Assembly: GCA_034008185.1 (NCBI GenBank) | Contig: CM067081.1 | Location: forward strand, 154,224,258 to 154,288,257 | DNA from: Gorsachius magnificus | Taxonomy: Eukaryota; Chordata; Aves; Pelecaniformes; Ardeidae | Reading direction: 5' to 3' | DNA length: 64,000 nucleotides | Shown here: piece by piece, positions 12,967 to 25,400 of the stretch | Layout: every line of letters starts with the position of its first letter | Position numbering within the stretch: the stretch's first letter is position 1 | The notes under the pieces: generated by a model | What the model was told of the DNA's origin: nothing | Databases searched by the model: none | What the model saw: the letters and a program-made list of their open reading frames with translations, nothing else | Translations under genes and position numbers: made by a program

Positions 12967-14100
12967 TCTGCACACCTGGGAATCTTTCCTTGTTCAAACA
13001 CCGAGCCCTGCAGCCTTGGCTAAAGCCTACAGACAGAGAATACAGAGCTCTGAGCCAAAAGCCAGTGATGTCACCCATGCAACGTGAGACTCATTTCTTA
13101 TTTCTCTGGCCTCCTTAAAGATAAACTGCACCACTTCCCAAGCAGGAAATGTCGAAGCCTTACTTTCTTAAGAGGGGAAAATGTAAAACCTGGATTTAAC
13201 TGGATCCTGCTCATTCTTGGTCACAAGCCCTTACATTGTGTCAACCAAATCCAAGACAAGCAGAGCTGTTTCTTACTGCACCAAAAAATCCCAACCTACT
13301 ACGTCACACAGAGCGTGAGCTTGAAAAAAACCTGGATTCAAGACCTTCTGTGTGATCCAGAAAACCGAGGCCTCCAGGCTCTGAACTGTACTGTTTGAAA
13401 AGGAAATAAGCACGGCCATTTCCCTTGCATCAAAAAAGCTCTGGATCCTGGCACATCCCCATCTGCCAGTACCACAGCATCCTGGAGCTGGCAGAGGGAC
13501 CTAGTTAGCCCCATCCAACATTTGGCTCCTACACACCAGCGACTTCACAGCATGAATAGCAAACCATGCGGTCGCTCCTACTGCACCAAAAAGTCCACAG
13601 CCCGCTGCCTCTCCACGGACGAGTGTCGCAATGATCTGCATCCACGCTGGATCCTCCCAGCTTTTGGCCCCTGAAGCCTAAGCTGCGTCATCCCAATGGA
13701 AAATAAGCACAGGCTTTATTGGAGCCCCTGGGTTGGTGATAGCCCTTGGCCCCAAGAGGGGAGTACTAGGATTCTGCTGGCTTTTAACCCCAGCTACGCA
13801 AACTGTAACTTGCTCCAGTTGGGGAGAGCAGACAGAGGGGACATAGTAGCTCTTTGTGTATCAGAAATACATACCTGGATTTTCTTGTGGAACACAACCG
13901 CACCAGAAAAAAAAAAACAACACAGCAAGATCCTACCAGGTTTTGCCCCCAAACCAAACTGTGTCATCAAAAAAGGCAAGATGTCTCCTTCCATTTTACC
14001 ATGCAAAACCAGGTCCCAAGTCAGCTGGGATTTTCAGCTATGGAAGGGCATCTTTCCCATTAAACCATGTTTGGTTTGAAATGTACTGTATTGCCTAACC
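12967..14100 (+). repeat. degenerate ~150-bp tandem repeat, about 7-8 units
   Basis: The motif CTGCACC/TTGCATC followed by an A-run recurs at about 12969, 13127, 13277, 13425 and 13581, and again near 13899 (spacings 158, 150, 148, 156, then about two periods). Independent markers keep the same period: AATAAGCAC-like at 13405, 13555 and 13702; ACCTGGATT near 13190 and 13331; GATCCT..CCAG..TTTTG.CCCC at 13203, 13354, 13513, 13650, 13771 and 13929, some very degenerate. Units differ by substitutions and small indels, so the array is old. No coding meaning is seen. The limits are approximate and were found by eye. Confidence 0.55.
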
Positions 14101-17100
14101 CCCTCGTGTGATTAAGAAACTCGCAAAGGAAAGCTGATCATCCAAACCATAGACGTTGTGATCATCCGTATCCTCTGAAATGGCTCTGTTGCAAAATTTC
14201 AATGGTATGTTATGAATAGTAACCATATCTGGAAAGCTCTAGGTAACGTTAATTGTTTCATTGAAACAAGGCACTGGTTTAAATTTTTTTCAGCAGTAAC
14301 TTCCCTTTGTTGTTCATAATAAAGGCAAATATTCAAGGATCTAAGGCTTTTTAAAAACAGTTAAGCACAGGTGGATCCACTTCTGTAACTGGATTTTTCA
14401 AGCAAGCTCATGTCAGTACATAAAAATAATTACATTTTATAGTGGGCTTGGAGCAGCCATACTGGTTGTCTGTTTGGAGATAAAATTTAGAGGTTTGTGG
14501 TCGAAAAGCTGTTGGTTCCTGTAAGGAGATGGCGAACAAGGTTCTTTTATCGGACCCACACAGAGGTGAGAGTGCCCCTGGATTTCTTTGTCAGTTTTTA
14601 CCACCAAGTCCCAGGCTGAAAGATAAGAACAGGGAACAAGCCTGGTTTTACCAAACTTGGGTTTTGTCTGGTAGGATTGTTGGATTTTCGATATAAGCAC
14701 AAGAGTCTGCTACATTTATTTTCTATTATTTAGATTGAACTGGAAGACAAAACTGTCTTCTGTCTGCACTTCCAGTTTAGACAGAACTGGAAGACTGGGG
14801 GTAAGAGCAAAATGGAGGATGCAGCTACTAGAGCTGTTTTTCTCATGATATTGGCCAAAGATACATTAGGGGACAGGAAAATCTATAATGTAATCATACC
14901 TACGTCTCCTTTCTAGTTAAACATTAGGATTACAGTCCAAAGAGCCAGGATTTGGTTGGACCCAGGTAGGTACCAGGTTTTTCCATCATGCTCCAAGGCA
15001 GTAAGAGAGTCTGGGGCAAGGGGGACTTTTGTACCTGGAGAAGCTGGACTTGTTCCCTCTTCTCATTCTTAAACACGGGTCTGAAAGCCAAAAATTGGCA
15101 TGCAGTTCCAGGTTTTATCTATTTCTCTGAAAAGGCATTTCAGTGGCAGTTTCTATGCATTTCTATTTTTTTGCTTGCATTTGTAGCTTTATCAGATGGC
15201 AATCTATACCCTCCTGCAAGTCACCTTAAATATATAAATGTAGGAGAAAGTGTTGGATTGCAGACGAGCTCCACTTTAACTCTTAGAATTAAACATTTCT
15301 CTCCCTCATCATCATTACCCCCTTCTTTTCAGGAGGGGCAGGATATTGCTTGCTGCAGGCGTTAGGAACCTTTCTTCTGACTCTTCCCAGGATTATTATA
15401 GGCAGCCCCTTCTCAGCACAAACAGATCATTATTAAATTCCCTTCCTCCCACCCCACCCCCGCCTCACCACAGGGGGAAAAAAACCAATCCTTGTCGATC
15501 TTCAGATGAATGTAAGCTGGGAGAAAGGCATTAAAAAAAAAAAAAAAAGACAAAACCAAAACTCCACACACACTTGGGCACGCTACATGGAAACCGCTCC
15601 CTCCAGTGAATTAAGGGCATCTTGACAAAGGCAGGTAATTCATGGGTCTTAAATGAATCGGGGAGTGAAAATGCAGTTTTAGTAAAGGATCGAAAGCGGA
15701 GGCTTTCCTTTCTGCAGGTGATGATTTCAGTGATCCAGAGGGAAAGCTAAAGCACATGGGTGCACAGGAAAAATGTCTGAAGGCACGGGACAGAGAAGCG
15801 GAGCCCGGCAAGTCTGTCCAGAGCAAATTCCTTGTGACAAGCCCTGTGCGCTGCCTGCTAGACCTCCCCACCGACCGTATCTTACAGATAGGGCCAGGCT
15901 CCTCTCCACTCCCTCCCAGGATTGTTTCCACTTTCCTTAGCATCCTCCAGCTGCCATCGCCCACCGTCTTCTGAGGCGGCTTCAGACACAAAAGCAAAGA
16001 GAGCGCCTGTACCAAGGTACCCGCAGGCGGGGTGCTGGGTTAGAAGGGGGAAAGGGCAGAGTTAATGGACAACCAATTGCAATTTACTTTTCTTCGGGTT
16101 GGTTGTGGGGTTTTTTTTTACATCAAAATGACCTCCACCATATTTCTCTTCTTCCTCCTCTTTTTTTTTTCTTTTAAAGAAAAAGAGTTCAGTGCCATCT
16201 AGTGGGGGAGGGGATTGAGCAAGCCAATGTGCTTCCCATTCCGAGGGATCTGCTCTGCAGAAAGCTGTGCTATAGTTGGCTTACACTTGCAGCACACAGC
16301 TTAGCTCCATTTCAGATCACATGCAGATTGTTGTCTGCCCAAAAACCCGTTTTTGCCCTGAAAACTTAATTCCTAATCAATGGGAAGAGCGAGGGTGTTT
16401 GCAGAAAGCAGCCAGCTGGAGAGGAGCTCTGCTTCTGCTCATCTTCACCAAGTGATCGCTTCTGAAAACTCACCTGCTCCGCATTGAGGCCAAGTCTGCC
16501 ACTTCTGGGCACGTGGGACCTGTTCCCCTTGTCCTCTGGGAGAGTAAAACTGTAATATCGAACAGGTTAATGAACTCCTTGTCTTCAGGCAAACACTCTT
16601 GGTTTCTATCATTCAAAGAACAAGGCGAGGTAAATGCAGTGTACTCATCCAGACTTTGATTTTAACCATGTCTTTGGGTTTCTGTGAATGGCTTTGAGAA
16701 GGCAGACTGTGGGTCTCATGGAGAAACACTCTGCTTTGAAGGTCTTCTGCTAGAACTTCAGAAAAGATGATCAGCTTCTGATCTGGATAGCTCTGAATCA
16801 TAAAACCTCCTGAGAGTTTAGGCATAAGAATAAACTCTGGTCTTGCCTATAACCAGCCTTGCACTTCTCTGCCTCGGCTTCCCCACTCATGTAGCTGTCG
16901 CCACACAGAAAGTCAAGCTGAAAAGTGTTTCTGCTTTACCTTAAATAACTTTAACACCCTGTCTTTGGTCTTTATCAACTTTAAGGACCACAGGGAATAG
17001 TATTATTTTGTCATCTGGAGAAATGGCAACTGAGTGAATGCGTATAGCAAGTTGGTTGGTTGCACAATGATTTCTTTTTCATTCATGTAATCCTGCCACA

Positions 17101-20100
17101 GATTCTCACAGGGAATAACTTGGTTATTCAACAGGGAGAGTATGATCCTCAGTATTTCCCTGCTCTCTTTGTGATCTTCATTTCCCAAGAGGTGATGTTT
17201 AATTTACGTGGGCTCCAGCCTTCATTCTTTGTAATGAGCCATCTACTGAAGCCAGAGGAACTCGTGCTAGTGTTGCATTACAGGGAGCAGTGCTGGCTCT
17301 GGAGGCAGTTCGCTGCTCTAATTACAGGATTTCAAACACAAGACAGTAATCAAACCAAACACAGATATAACAAATTATACCTACTAATATTTTTTATCGT
17401 TCCAATGCACCTTGGATACTGGTGTGGGTGAATCCTCAGCATGCCAGCTCTTCTGCTAACACAGACGTAAAAGATGCTGCCTATCCCATAGAAGCACCTT
17501 ACAATAACTCCCACTAACGCTTGACCCATCAGTCAAGCAGATCTTGGGGTGTTCAGGTGACTCAGAACCAAGCAGAGGCTCTATAAACGAAGATTTGGGC
17601 CACGAAACACCATATAGAAGTTTGTCATCTAAAACCCAGGCATCTAAACCAGTTGTTAATGCTCCTTCTACATATATACATTTTTTTTTTTTCATAGAGA
17701 AAGGCATTTTCAGAGGGAAACATCAGCCAGCTGCATAAACACGAGCTAGCCGTACACACACACAGAGAGACACACAGTTTAGGTGGGCAGCTGTGTATAC
17801 GCTGGTGTTTAGCTGCACACACACTAGTACCCAGCCGCACACACCAGCACCTACCTGGACGCCTTCGGCCCGCCCCCCTGCCAACTCCCCAAAGGGATTT
17901 GTTTTGCTCTCTCTAAAAAAAAAAAACCCACATTTGGATTGCAAAGTTAAGCAAGGTAGTGAATGCCAGATTTAAGATCACCCGTGCAACATTAATTCAC
18001 CCCTTGTGCAAACACATTACGATACAATCTTTAATTACATGATTTTTGTTTCCATGGGTCTCCTGCTTTTTTCAGCGCGAAGGATGGATGTTGCTCACTT
18101 AATGAATGCTATTCAAATTTTCTCCTATCCTTATCATCCAATGTGTGGTGCATGTACTATTTACTGCGGAGCATCCAGATCTTGCGTTGAATACAGTATG
18201 ATTAATTTCCTCATGGGCTTTTCTATAGTGGTGTTCTCATTGTAGTGTCTGAGGGTTGGTTTTTTTTTTTTTTACAAACATCAATTAATTTATCTTCACA
18301 GCTCCCTGCTGAGGAACAGAGATAAAAGCCAATGTTTGCAAACATGGCAGAGTATTTTGGGTCCTCAATTAAAGAAGCTTAGAACCAAAACTTTCAGAGT
18401 GCTTAGCACTTTCCTTCCTCAGACAACAGCTCCCAGTCACCTTGGCTCTAGACACAGTGGGCAGTATTTCTACAAATTAGTGCATGGATGACTGAAACTG
18501 GACACACAGAAAATGGGGACCACGTGGACTGTAGTTGGGAAGAATGTCATTTATTTGGGTCGCCTAGCTTTGAAATAGCAACTCTCATAAAGGGTGAAAT
18601 AAAATCCAATTTTCAATTTCAGTTCACTTGCCTTAATCATGTGACCATGATTTCTCCTACCTGTATTCGTCTGTTGGGCTCACTACATGGCCTCCAAATT
18701 CTTCACCTAACAGCCGCCATCTCAGGACTGCAGAGTCCTAGTTCATCCGTCATCTACCATGGATGGAAACAGAGTTTGTGTAGAAAGCAGGATCTGATAA
18801 TGTATCTTCACGAACACACAACACAAGCGAATAGCAATTCATGGGCAATTTTTATTCTGGTGTTTTCTAAGAATCTTGATTTAGTGACCTGAAGTTGTGA
18901 AAAATGGGAGAAGAATGCATGAGCTGAGACAGAATTAATCAGGGGGTCAGGAGCTGAATGGAATGTAGCATCAAAAGAACAGATTTGTTTGGGGAGGAAG
19001 CAAAATGAATTTGCTGGTCAGAAAGCGGGAAGACATGTAGGTGAGCAGTCCTATATCATCTTTTTCAATAAAGCTGAGGGAATGGCCAACAAAAAATGGC
19101 CTCACACAGAGACAGGTAAAAGACAGTACCCAACTAAAAAGAACCACAGTATAATGTTGTTTTTCCAAAGACAAAACAAAAAAGAATGACTGGGGGCTTT
19201 CCACTAAAATTGGTTCCTCCTGTAAAAAATTACTCTTTATTATTTAGCTGTCAACTGTCAAAACTGCATCACTGTTAACAACCTAGGGCTATACTGTGGC
19301 ACAGCTACTATGTATGATAACCACTGCTTCTTGTCAGACCATCTCCAAGAATATTTTTAAGCTCAGGCAAAACAAGGATGAACTTTTTTAAAGCAAATTA
19401 TAATTAAACTTTCCCTCAACGTGCCCAACGTGGACATCATGCTTGGAAAATGTCAGCCCAAGCAGTTAAAGTTTAGCAAAGCTATAAGTTACTGAAAACA
19501 AGGCCTGGTAGGCAAACGTACTCCACTGAAGACATTATCCCTGCACCACCTCCACGCAGACTGAGTGTTCATGGGAACTCTGGTAAACTGCAGAATAAGT
19601 TGGAACCTATCACTCCACCTTGAAAGGTGTTGCCACGAGTTTCATCTTTTTCAACCAGCTGGTAGGATCTACATGTGTACCATACTCATAGGTGAGCACT
19701 AAAGAGATTCGGGAAAGCCAGCCTTGTCCCTGTCTCTGTTGAGTCCTGAGTAAACACTCAAGCTCTTGCAATGTCAGAGGAGCATCAAGAAAATATTTAA
19801 GAAAGGGCCTAAGTTCCGTGTGTAGGTCTCTGTTGATAGAGGGAGTTCTGCTGGGCTAGAAGACAACTCGGCCAAAGCACACAGGCAATCTTTAGCCCTC
19901 GGGGCATTTAAAATTCATCTCCCTACAACAGAAAACACATCTCAGACCTTGCTTTCGCAAGCAGAGATTCAGCTTCCCTCTGGTGCACTCTGGGATCACA
20001 GCAGCCACTCTTTTACGCCTCCTGCTTATTGTCTTGCCGACTTGGTAGTCAGCATTTTCATATTCTACAGCTGCTTCTCCTCTGAGTTGGACTAGGTTTC

Positions 20101-21794
20101 ACGTGAACCCTCTCCTGCAGACCTGTTTTCCCAAATGCCTTGCTAAGAGGACTACTGTTTCGTCCGAGCCCCTCTGTGCTTCCCCCAGTTTACCGTCTGG
20201 ATACATCAAGCCCAGCCTCCTACCCTAAATCCTGCTGCAGGAAAAACCCATTGCCTGCTGCAGTGATGAAGGTGACATTGCTCTGAATGCAGGAGTTACA
20301 CAGCAAGGTGACTTGCTGCCTAAAGCCAGCTACGAAAGGAAGATGGCTCTCCGACATCTCCATCATTGGGCTCAGCTCAAAACAGGAGATATTACTTCTC
20401 ATTAAAATTCATAGATCTTCCGACTTTTATAGAAATAGCAAGAAGAATGCAGGATGGCAGAGATGAGATATTATGGCCAAAGAGTACTGACTCAGAGCAA
20501 AAACTCAGACTTCTGGCTGCCAATAATAAGTATATTTTGTAAGAAGCGACTTTTATTCTTAAAGCTACATCTCACACATTGATCTACAATATATTAAAGC
20601 CTGAATAATTCTGATTTTGCTGTAGTGCATCAATACTTACTTCATATAGGCAGTCTTATATGAAGGTACATCTGTAGTACTGTTAGTTTGCTTGACGTGG
20701 CAAGTCACACTGCACAACACTCCCTAAGCATCTGACAGATTTCAGAACCCGTTGTTCATTCCCAGAGAGATTTCTGGACACGGGTTCAATCAATCAGCAG
20801 TGTTTTGTGAGCTAATCCACTGAAAGGCAGAGCCACAGTCTTTGCAGACCAATAACACGGTCTTTGGTAACGAATGTATCGCATCTGTGATTGGCTCCCA
20901 GCTGCCAATTCAATTTGTTGCTTCTTTTAGTCACAAAAGAAGAACAAGGATTAGTTAAAAATCAGAATTCATAGATCATAAGAAATCATCACAGAAGGGA
21001 CTGGGAAGAAAACCAGTAAGCAAAGCCAAAAATAGCACCTGCTTAGAAAAACCATATTCTCTAAAAACACTCAATTTTGGAACATGACTCAGAAGTAAGA
21101 CCTCAATCTTCATGTATTTCATTTGGCTCTGAATTCCTAGCAGAGTAGATTCATTTAAAATCAAAAAAGAAAAAAAACGTATGTACATCCACATTGTGTG
21201 TCTCTGTAAAACCAGCTGACATCTAGGATGATAAAACTCTCTATTTAGACGTTAAGCACACAGCTATCTTCGACAGTTTTGCATTTACCTCTCCTCATTT
21301 ATTATCACTGACAGTATTTGCATGAAAATGAAGTATTTGGTTCTTCAGAGTTCATTCATTTGTGCAGTTCATTTCCCCATGTGAAACTTTAGCACGGTGA
21401 TATGCAACTGGTTGTTGAGGAATTGATTAGATCACAAAGAGAGGATTAGAGCTCCAGGTGGGAAACGTGCAGAGGGAAGAGATGAATGCCTAAGCAAGAA
21501 GACCTAGTTTCCACGCAATTGCCATTGGTTTGTTAGGCTTAACAAAAAATAAAGGAAAGAGGAGGAAAGAAAATCTATACATTTCAGCAGAATTGCTACC
21601 AGTACTCATTTTCTAAGAGATGGCAGCAGCTCCTTAAGGACTATTCTTCTTCTGTCAACACTGAGTTGAAATCACAACAGCAGTTAGTTTCACATGCCAT
21701 TGTTATTTTTCATTGGGAATTGCAATCCAATATATTATACCACTACATTTGATACACCAGATGAGGCATTTACAGAAACTTACAGCTTGGAGCC
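14101..21794. other. intergenic, TMEM178B-MRPS33 (left part)
   Basis: I see no gene here. Short open frames on both strands have no recognisable domain or conserved composition. It contains a 16-A run at 15533-15548 and an imperfect CA/GT-rich microsatellite near 17752-17850. Regulatory elements of the divergent neighbours could lie here but cannot be identified from sequence alone. Confidence 0.6.
17752..17850 (+). repeat. imperfect (CA)n-rich tract
   Basis: Several short ACACAC runs interspersed with AGAGAG and GTGTAT segments, a decayed microsatellite. The open frames across it are artefacts of the simple repeat. Confidence 0.65.
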
Positions 21795-21799
21795 TCTCT

Positions 21800-21865
21800 C
21801 CTAAGAGCACCTTTCAGAAGCTGGGCATCTCAAAGTGCTTTACAGCAACAATGTAGATGATTGCA
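21800..21865 (-). mobile_element. MIR-like SINE fragment
   Basis: Contains AGCACCTTTCAGAAG..GGGCATCTCAAAGTGCTTTACA, close to the ATCTCAAAGCACTTTACAAA segment of sauropsid MIR-type SINEs read in reverse orientation. The remainder of the SINE is not recognisable; a solo LTR lies 40 bp further on. Confidence 0.5.
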
Positions 21866-21902
21866 GCACAGTGAATGGATGTAAACTCTGTAGGTACAAC
21901 GT

Positions 21903-22491
21903 TGTCGTGGTTTAACCTGGCTGGCAACTAAGCACCACGCAGCCGCTCGCTCACTCCCCGCCCTCCCTCAGTGGGATGGGGGAGAGAATCGGGAAGGAGG
22001 AAAAGGTTAGAGCCGAGGGCTGAGATAAAGACAGTTTAATATGAGAAAATAATAATAATAGTAATAATGAGAATGATAACAAAATATACAGAATATACAA
22101 AACAAATTATGCACAATGCAATTGCTCACCACCCTCTGACTGATGCCCAGCCCGTCCCGAGCAGCGATCACTCCCTGAGCTGCGATCAGTACCCGAGCAG
22201 CGATCACTCTCCCCGTGACCGACCGACTGACACCCCCCCCCGAGCATGATGTTATATGGTATGGAATAGCTCTTTGGACAGTTTGGGTCCTAGCTGTGCT
22301 GTACTCCCAGCTTGCTATGCCCCTGGCCAAGCAGGAGAAGTTCAAAAAGTCCTTGAACAGTCTGAGCACTACTTGGCAACAACTAAAAACATCAGCGTGT
22401 TATCAACATTCTTCTAGCACTAAATCCAAAGCACAGCACTGTGCTAGCTTCTGTGAAGAAAATTAACTCTATCCCAGCCGAAACCAGGACA
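21903..22491 (-). mobile_element. avian endogenous retrovirus solo LTR, copy 1
   Basis: A 589-bp element with TG...CA ends. It is the reverse complement of the same family found at 38262-38856: terminal TGTCGTGGTTTAACC here equals the inverted 3' end there, and GAAACCAGGACA equals the inverted 5' end. The direct flanks are AACGT (21898-21902) and AATGT (22492-22496), a 5-bp target duplication with one C-to-T difference in a CpG, a common decay. Five-base duplications suit ERVL-type and some other avian ERVs. No internal gag, pol or env sequence is present, so it is a solo LTR left by LTR-LTR recombination. An (AAT)n microsatellite lies inside near 22040-22070. Confidence 0.85.
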
Positions 22492-22496
22492 AATGT

Positions 22497-25400
22497 GTTT
22501 GAGGGAAATGCCTGTTTGGAGCGTCCAGCCAGGACAGTGCGTCACTTTCCTCCCCATGTATCTGACTTAGGGCCAGAGCAATCTCTGCAGTCCTGTATCC
22601 AAGAGGATCTGTGGTTGGAGACCCCACGCAGCAGCTGACCATTTGCCTGCGACTTGCATGTCAGCGGCAGCAGCTACGATTGCAAAGACCTCATGGAAAG
22701 CTCAGTTCTGCAGGCACAGCCCCTTGTTGCCATTTTCGGAAATCCTGTTCAGAGCAGAACTGACCCATTACCAGGGCGGACTGAGGCCACTGCAGCCAGG
22801 CTGGACACAGTCGGATTTTGAAGCTCAGTAGTAGTTAGCTGCTTGTCTGCTTAACTGATGGAAGAAGAGCATTCCAAGGCATCTCCAGCACTTCCAGGAA
22901 GCTCAGTGTAACAACGGCTCAGCAGGAGGACATCTCTAAGACCATGGCAACAAACTTATCCCTGCTTTGTTAGCACTGAATACAACAGGGGCATTCACAG
23001 AGCAGGACTGAGCCTCAACCACTTAGGGCAAGCAACTGACACCAAAAGGTCTTAACGCCTCCAGAGAGCGGTTTGTGCAGGCTACCCACCGCAGCGGGGC
23101 AAAATGAGGAGTTTGATGTGCTTTTGACAATTATCTGGGGTATTCAGTCAACTGCAACACAGTCATTATGGCCCACACTCTGAAGCTGTTCCAGTGAGAA
23201 CTGCTGTGCCATGAAAGACGTGCATTTTTTCACCTTCGAGTAAAAGTAAAGGCCCCAAGTAAGTAACCACCAAACAAGAAACAACAGAGAGTACTAAGTC
23301 TTAATGACCATACTCTGATTGCCCAACAGGTACATTAAAGACACCGGCCTGCAAGAAGCTAATTCTCTTGGTTGTTTCCAGAGAGACGGACTAAGGAACA
23401 AAATTTTCCCCAAGGACAAAAATAGAAAAAAGGAAATTTGGGACTCACAGCCATAAAATAGGAAGAAGGAATTTTTTGCAAGAAAAAGGGAACAGACGCC
23501 CAGAGAGCACATGTAGGAGGAGGGCTTGTTCAGCCTGGGTATTGGCAAGGTGAGAGAGAATGAGCTGAATCAAAAAAAAAAAAAAAAAAAACCAAACCAA
23601 AAACATTTGCAGCTCAAAAGACAAGCACAAGCTGCAAGAAGAAAGATCTTGAATACTCCTTAAAACGTGACCGCCACACAGAATAATGCTCCCGTAGGCT
23701 GAAGAAACTGAGGCTGGGAAGTGCATGCAAGATTATGTTTCTCTAGACAGGCAAATTCTGAAGCAAAGAGCAATGCCGGTTACTAGTGCTGTGCAAGGTC
23801 GCTGTGTGTATCCTGGGGGCTGCCCTGACATAATAAACGGCAGCTTCATGTCACCCACCAGGACTGGAGAGAAGAACTCCATACTAAAACCAAAGAATTA
23901 ACTGTTTCCATGGCTCTGCCTCCAAAAGACTACAGAAGGGGCAAAAGACTGATCAATGATGTTTAGGTTTACAAAGAGTGCTACCAAGATGACTGGGTAT
24001 CTGGGAGTCCAGCCAGATCTTGGACATCCTGCTGACTAAGGCAGTCAGAGAGGGGGTGTCTGGAGTACTCCGAGACACCTAATGATGTATCCTGTGGTCA
24101 GCATTTGTTGGGATATCCTAAGACAAGAAGGGATCTGAACCAGGAAAACATGGAGAGAAATCTCCATTGGAATGCACCGTAGAGGTCAACAGGGATATAC
24201 AATATAAAAGTCTGGCAGAACTCAGGGGAGCCAACAGCTCATGAACCCAAGACGTCTAGATCCAAGACAGAATCTTGACAAGAGTTTAGCATGCAGAAAC
24301 AGAAATGTCAACTCAAACAGACCCAACCAATCTCCTTGGATTTTCTGTTTAAGAGATTGATGTCTTCCTGAAAATTTTATTGCTTGAACATTTTTATTCA
24401 TTCTTTGTTTTTACACTTGGTCAAACAGAGTTAGAGACGGACAGCTGTTTTGACCCCATTTGAAAACCTTGGTGGATGTCCTTTCAGACGAGTTCTGCAA
24501 GGAATGATTGAAGACAAACTACAAGAGCTTTTATCAGCAGTGAGCCAGATGTCTCCATTATTTCTTCTCTTTTCAGCTGATTCTGTCAATTTAATATTTT
24601 TCCTTTTTTTCCTCCGCCCTGCAATACTTTGTTCCAGCCAAGAAAGATGTGTCTTCTTACTGTTGCCTTTCAAAGTTTGATGTGCATGTGGTTGGTAAAG
24701 TAACAATAATACTTTACTTCTGTAGTATGTTTTTCACTAGGGGAGGCTGAAGCATTTTCTAAGAATCAATTATTCTTCACAACCTATTTCTGAAGCAGAC
24801 ATTATTATCCCCAGTTTACAGAGGGATGAAATGGCAGATAGGTTAATTAACTTGCTTAAGGTCATCCAGTGAGTTAGTAATGGAGCTATGAAAAAACAGG
24901 ATTCAACAATTCTCATTCCCAGTCCCTTGATCTAACCACTAAGAAATATTCCTTCTCTTCAGTCTTAAGCACTTCATTTAAATCTATCACTGATCGTTTG
25001 TTCTGACATACTGTTGAACTACAAATTAGTCAGTCAAAATGACAAATATGTAAATGTGTGGAGATCTACAGCACCCTCCCCTCACTTGCCTGTTCAGCTT
25101 CATACACCCCCTGCTATGCTGAACAACTCGTCTTCCATAAAAAATGGATGTGCTACAGTTCTTCTGGAGAACTGTCAATACCATTTCAGGCATCAGTCCA
25201 AGGGCATTGCAAGAGAGAGGAAGAACACTCCCTCTCTTTCCCCAGGAGGCGAGAAGGCTGCCTCAACAGCCTGGCTCTCTGGGAAAGCAATAAGGTCAAG
25301 ATGCCAACTGGCTTTGAAAAATAATTTCTATTTTTCTTCTATGCTGCATCTCCCTCCCAAGTGTTTCCAGTGTTAGATAGCAGGAGTGGCAGTATTTAAT

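Noticed and set aside
23572..23591. A20 run as the tail of a processed pseudogene
   Set aside because: No gene-derived sequence is recognisable upstream and no flanking target duplication was seen; the same holds for the A-runs at 7772 and 15533.
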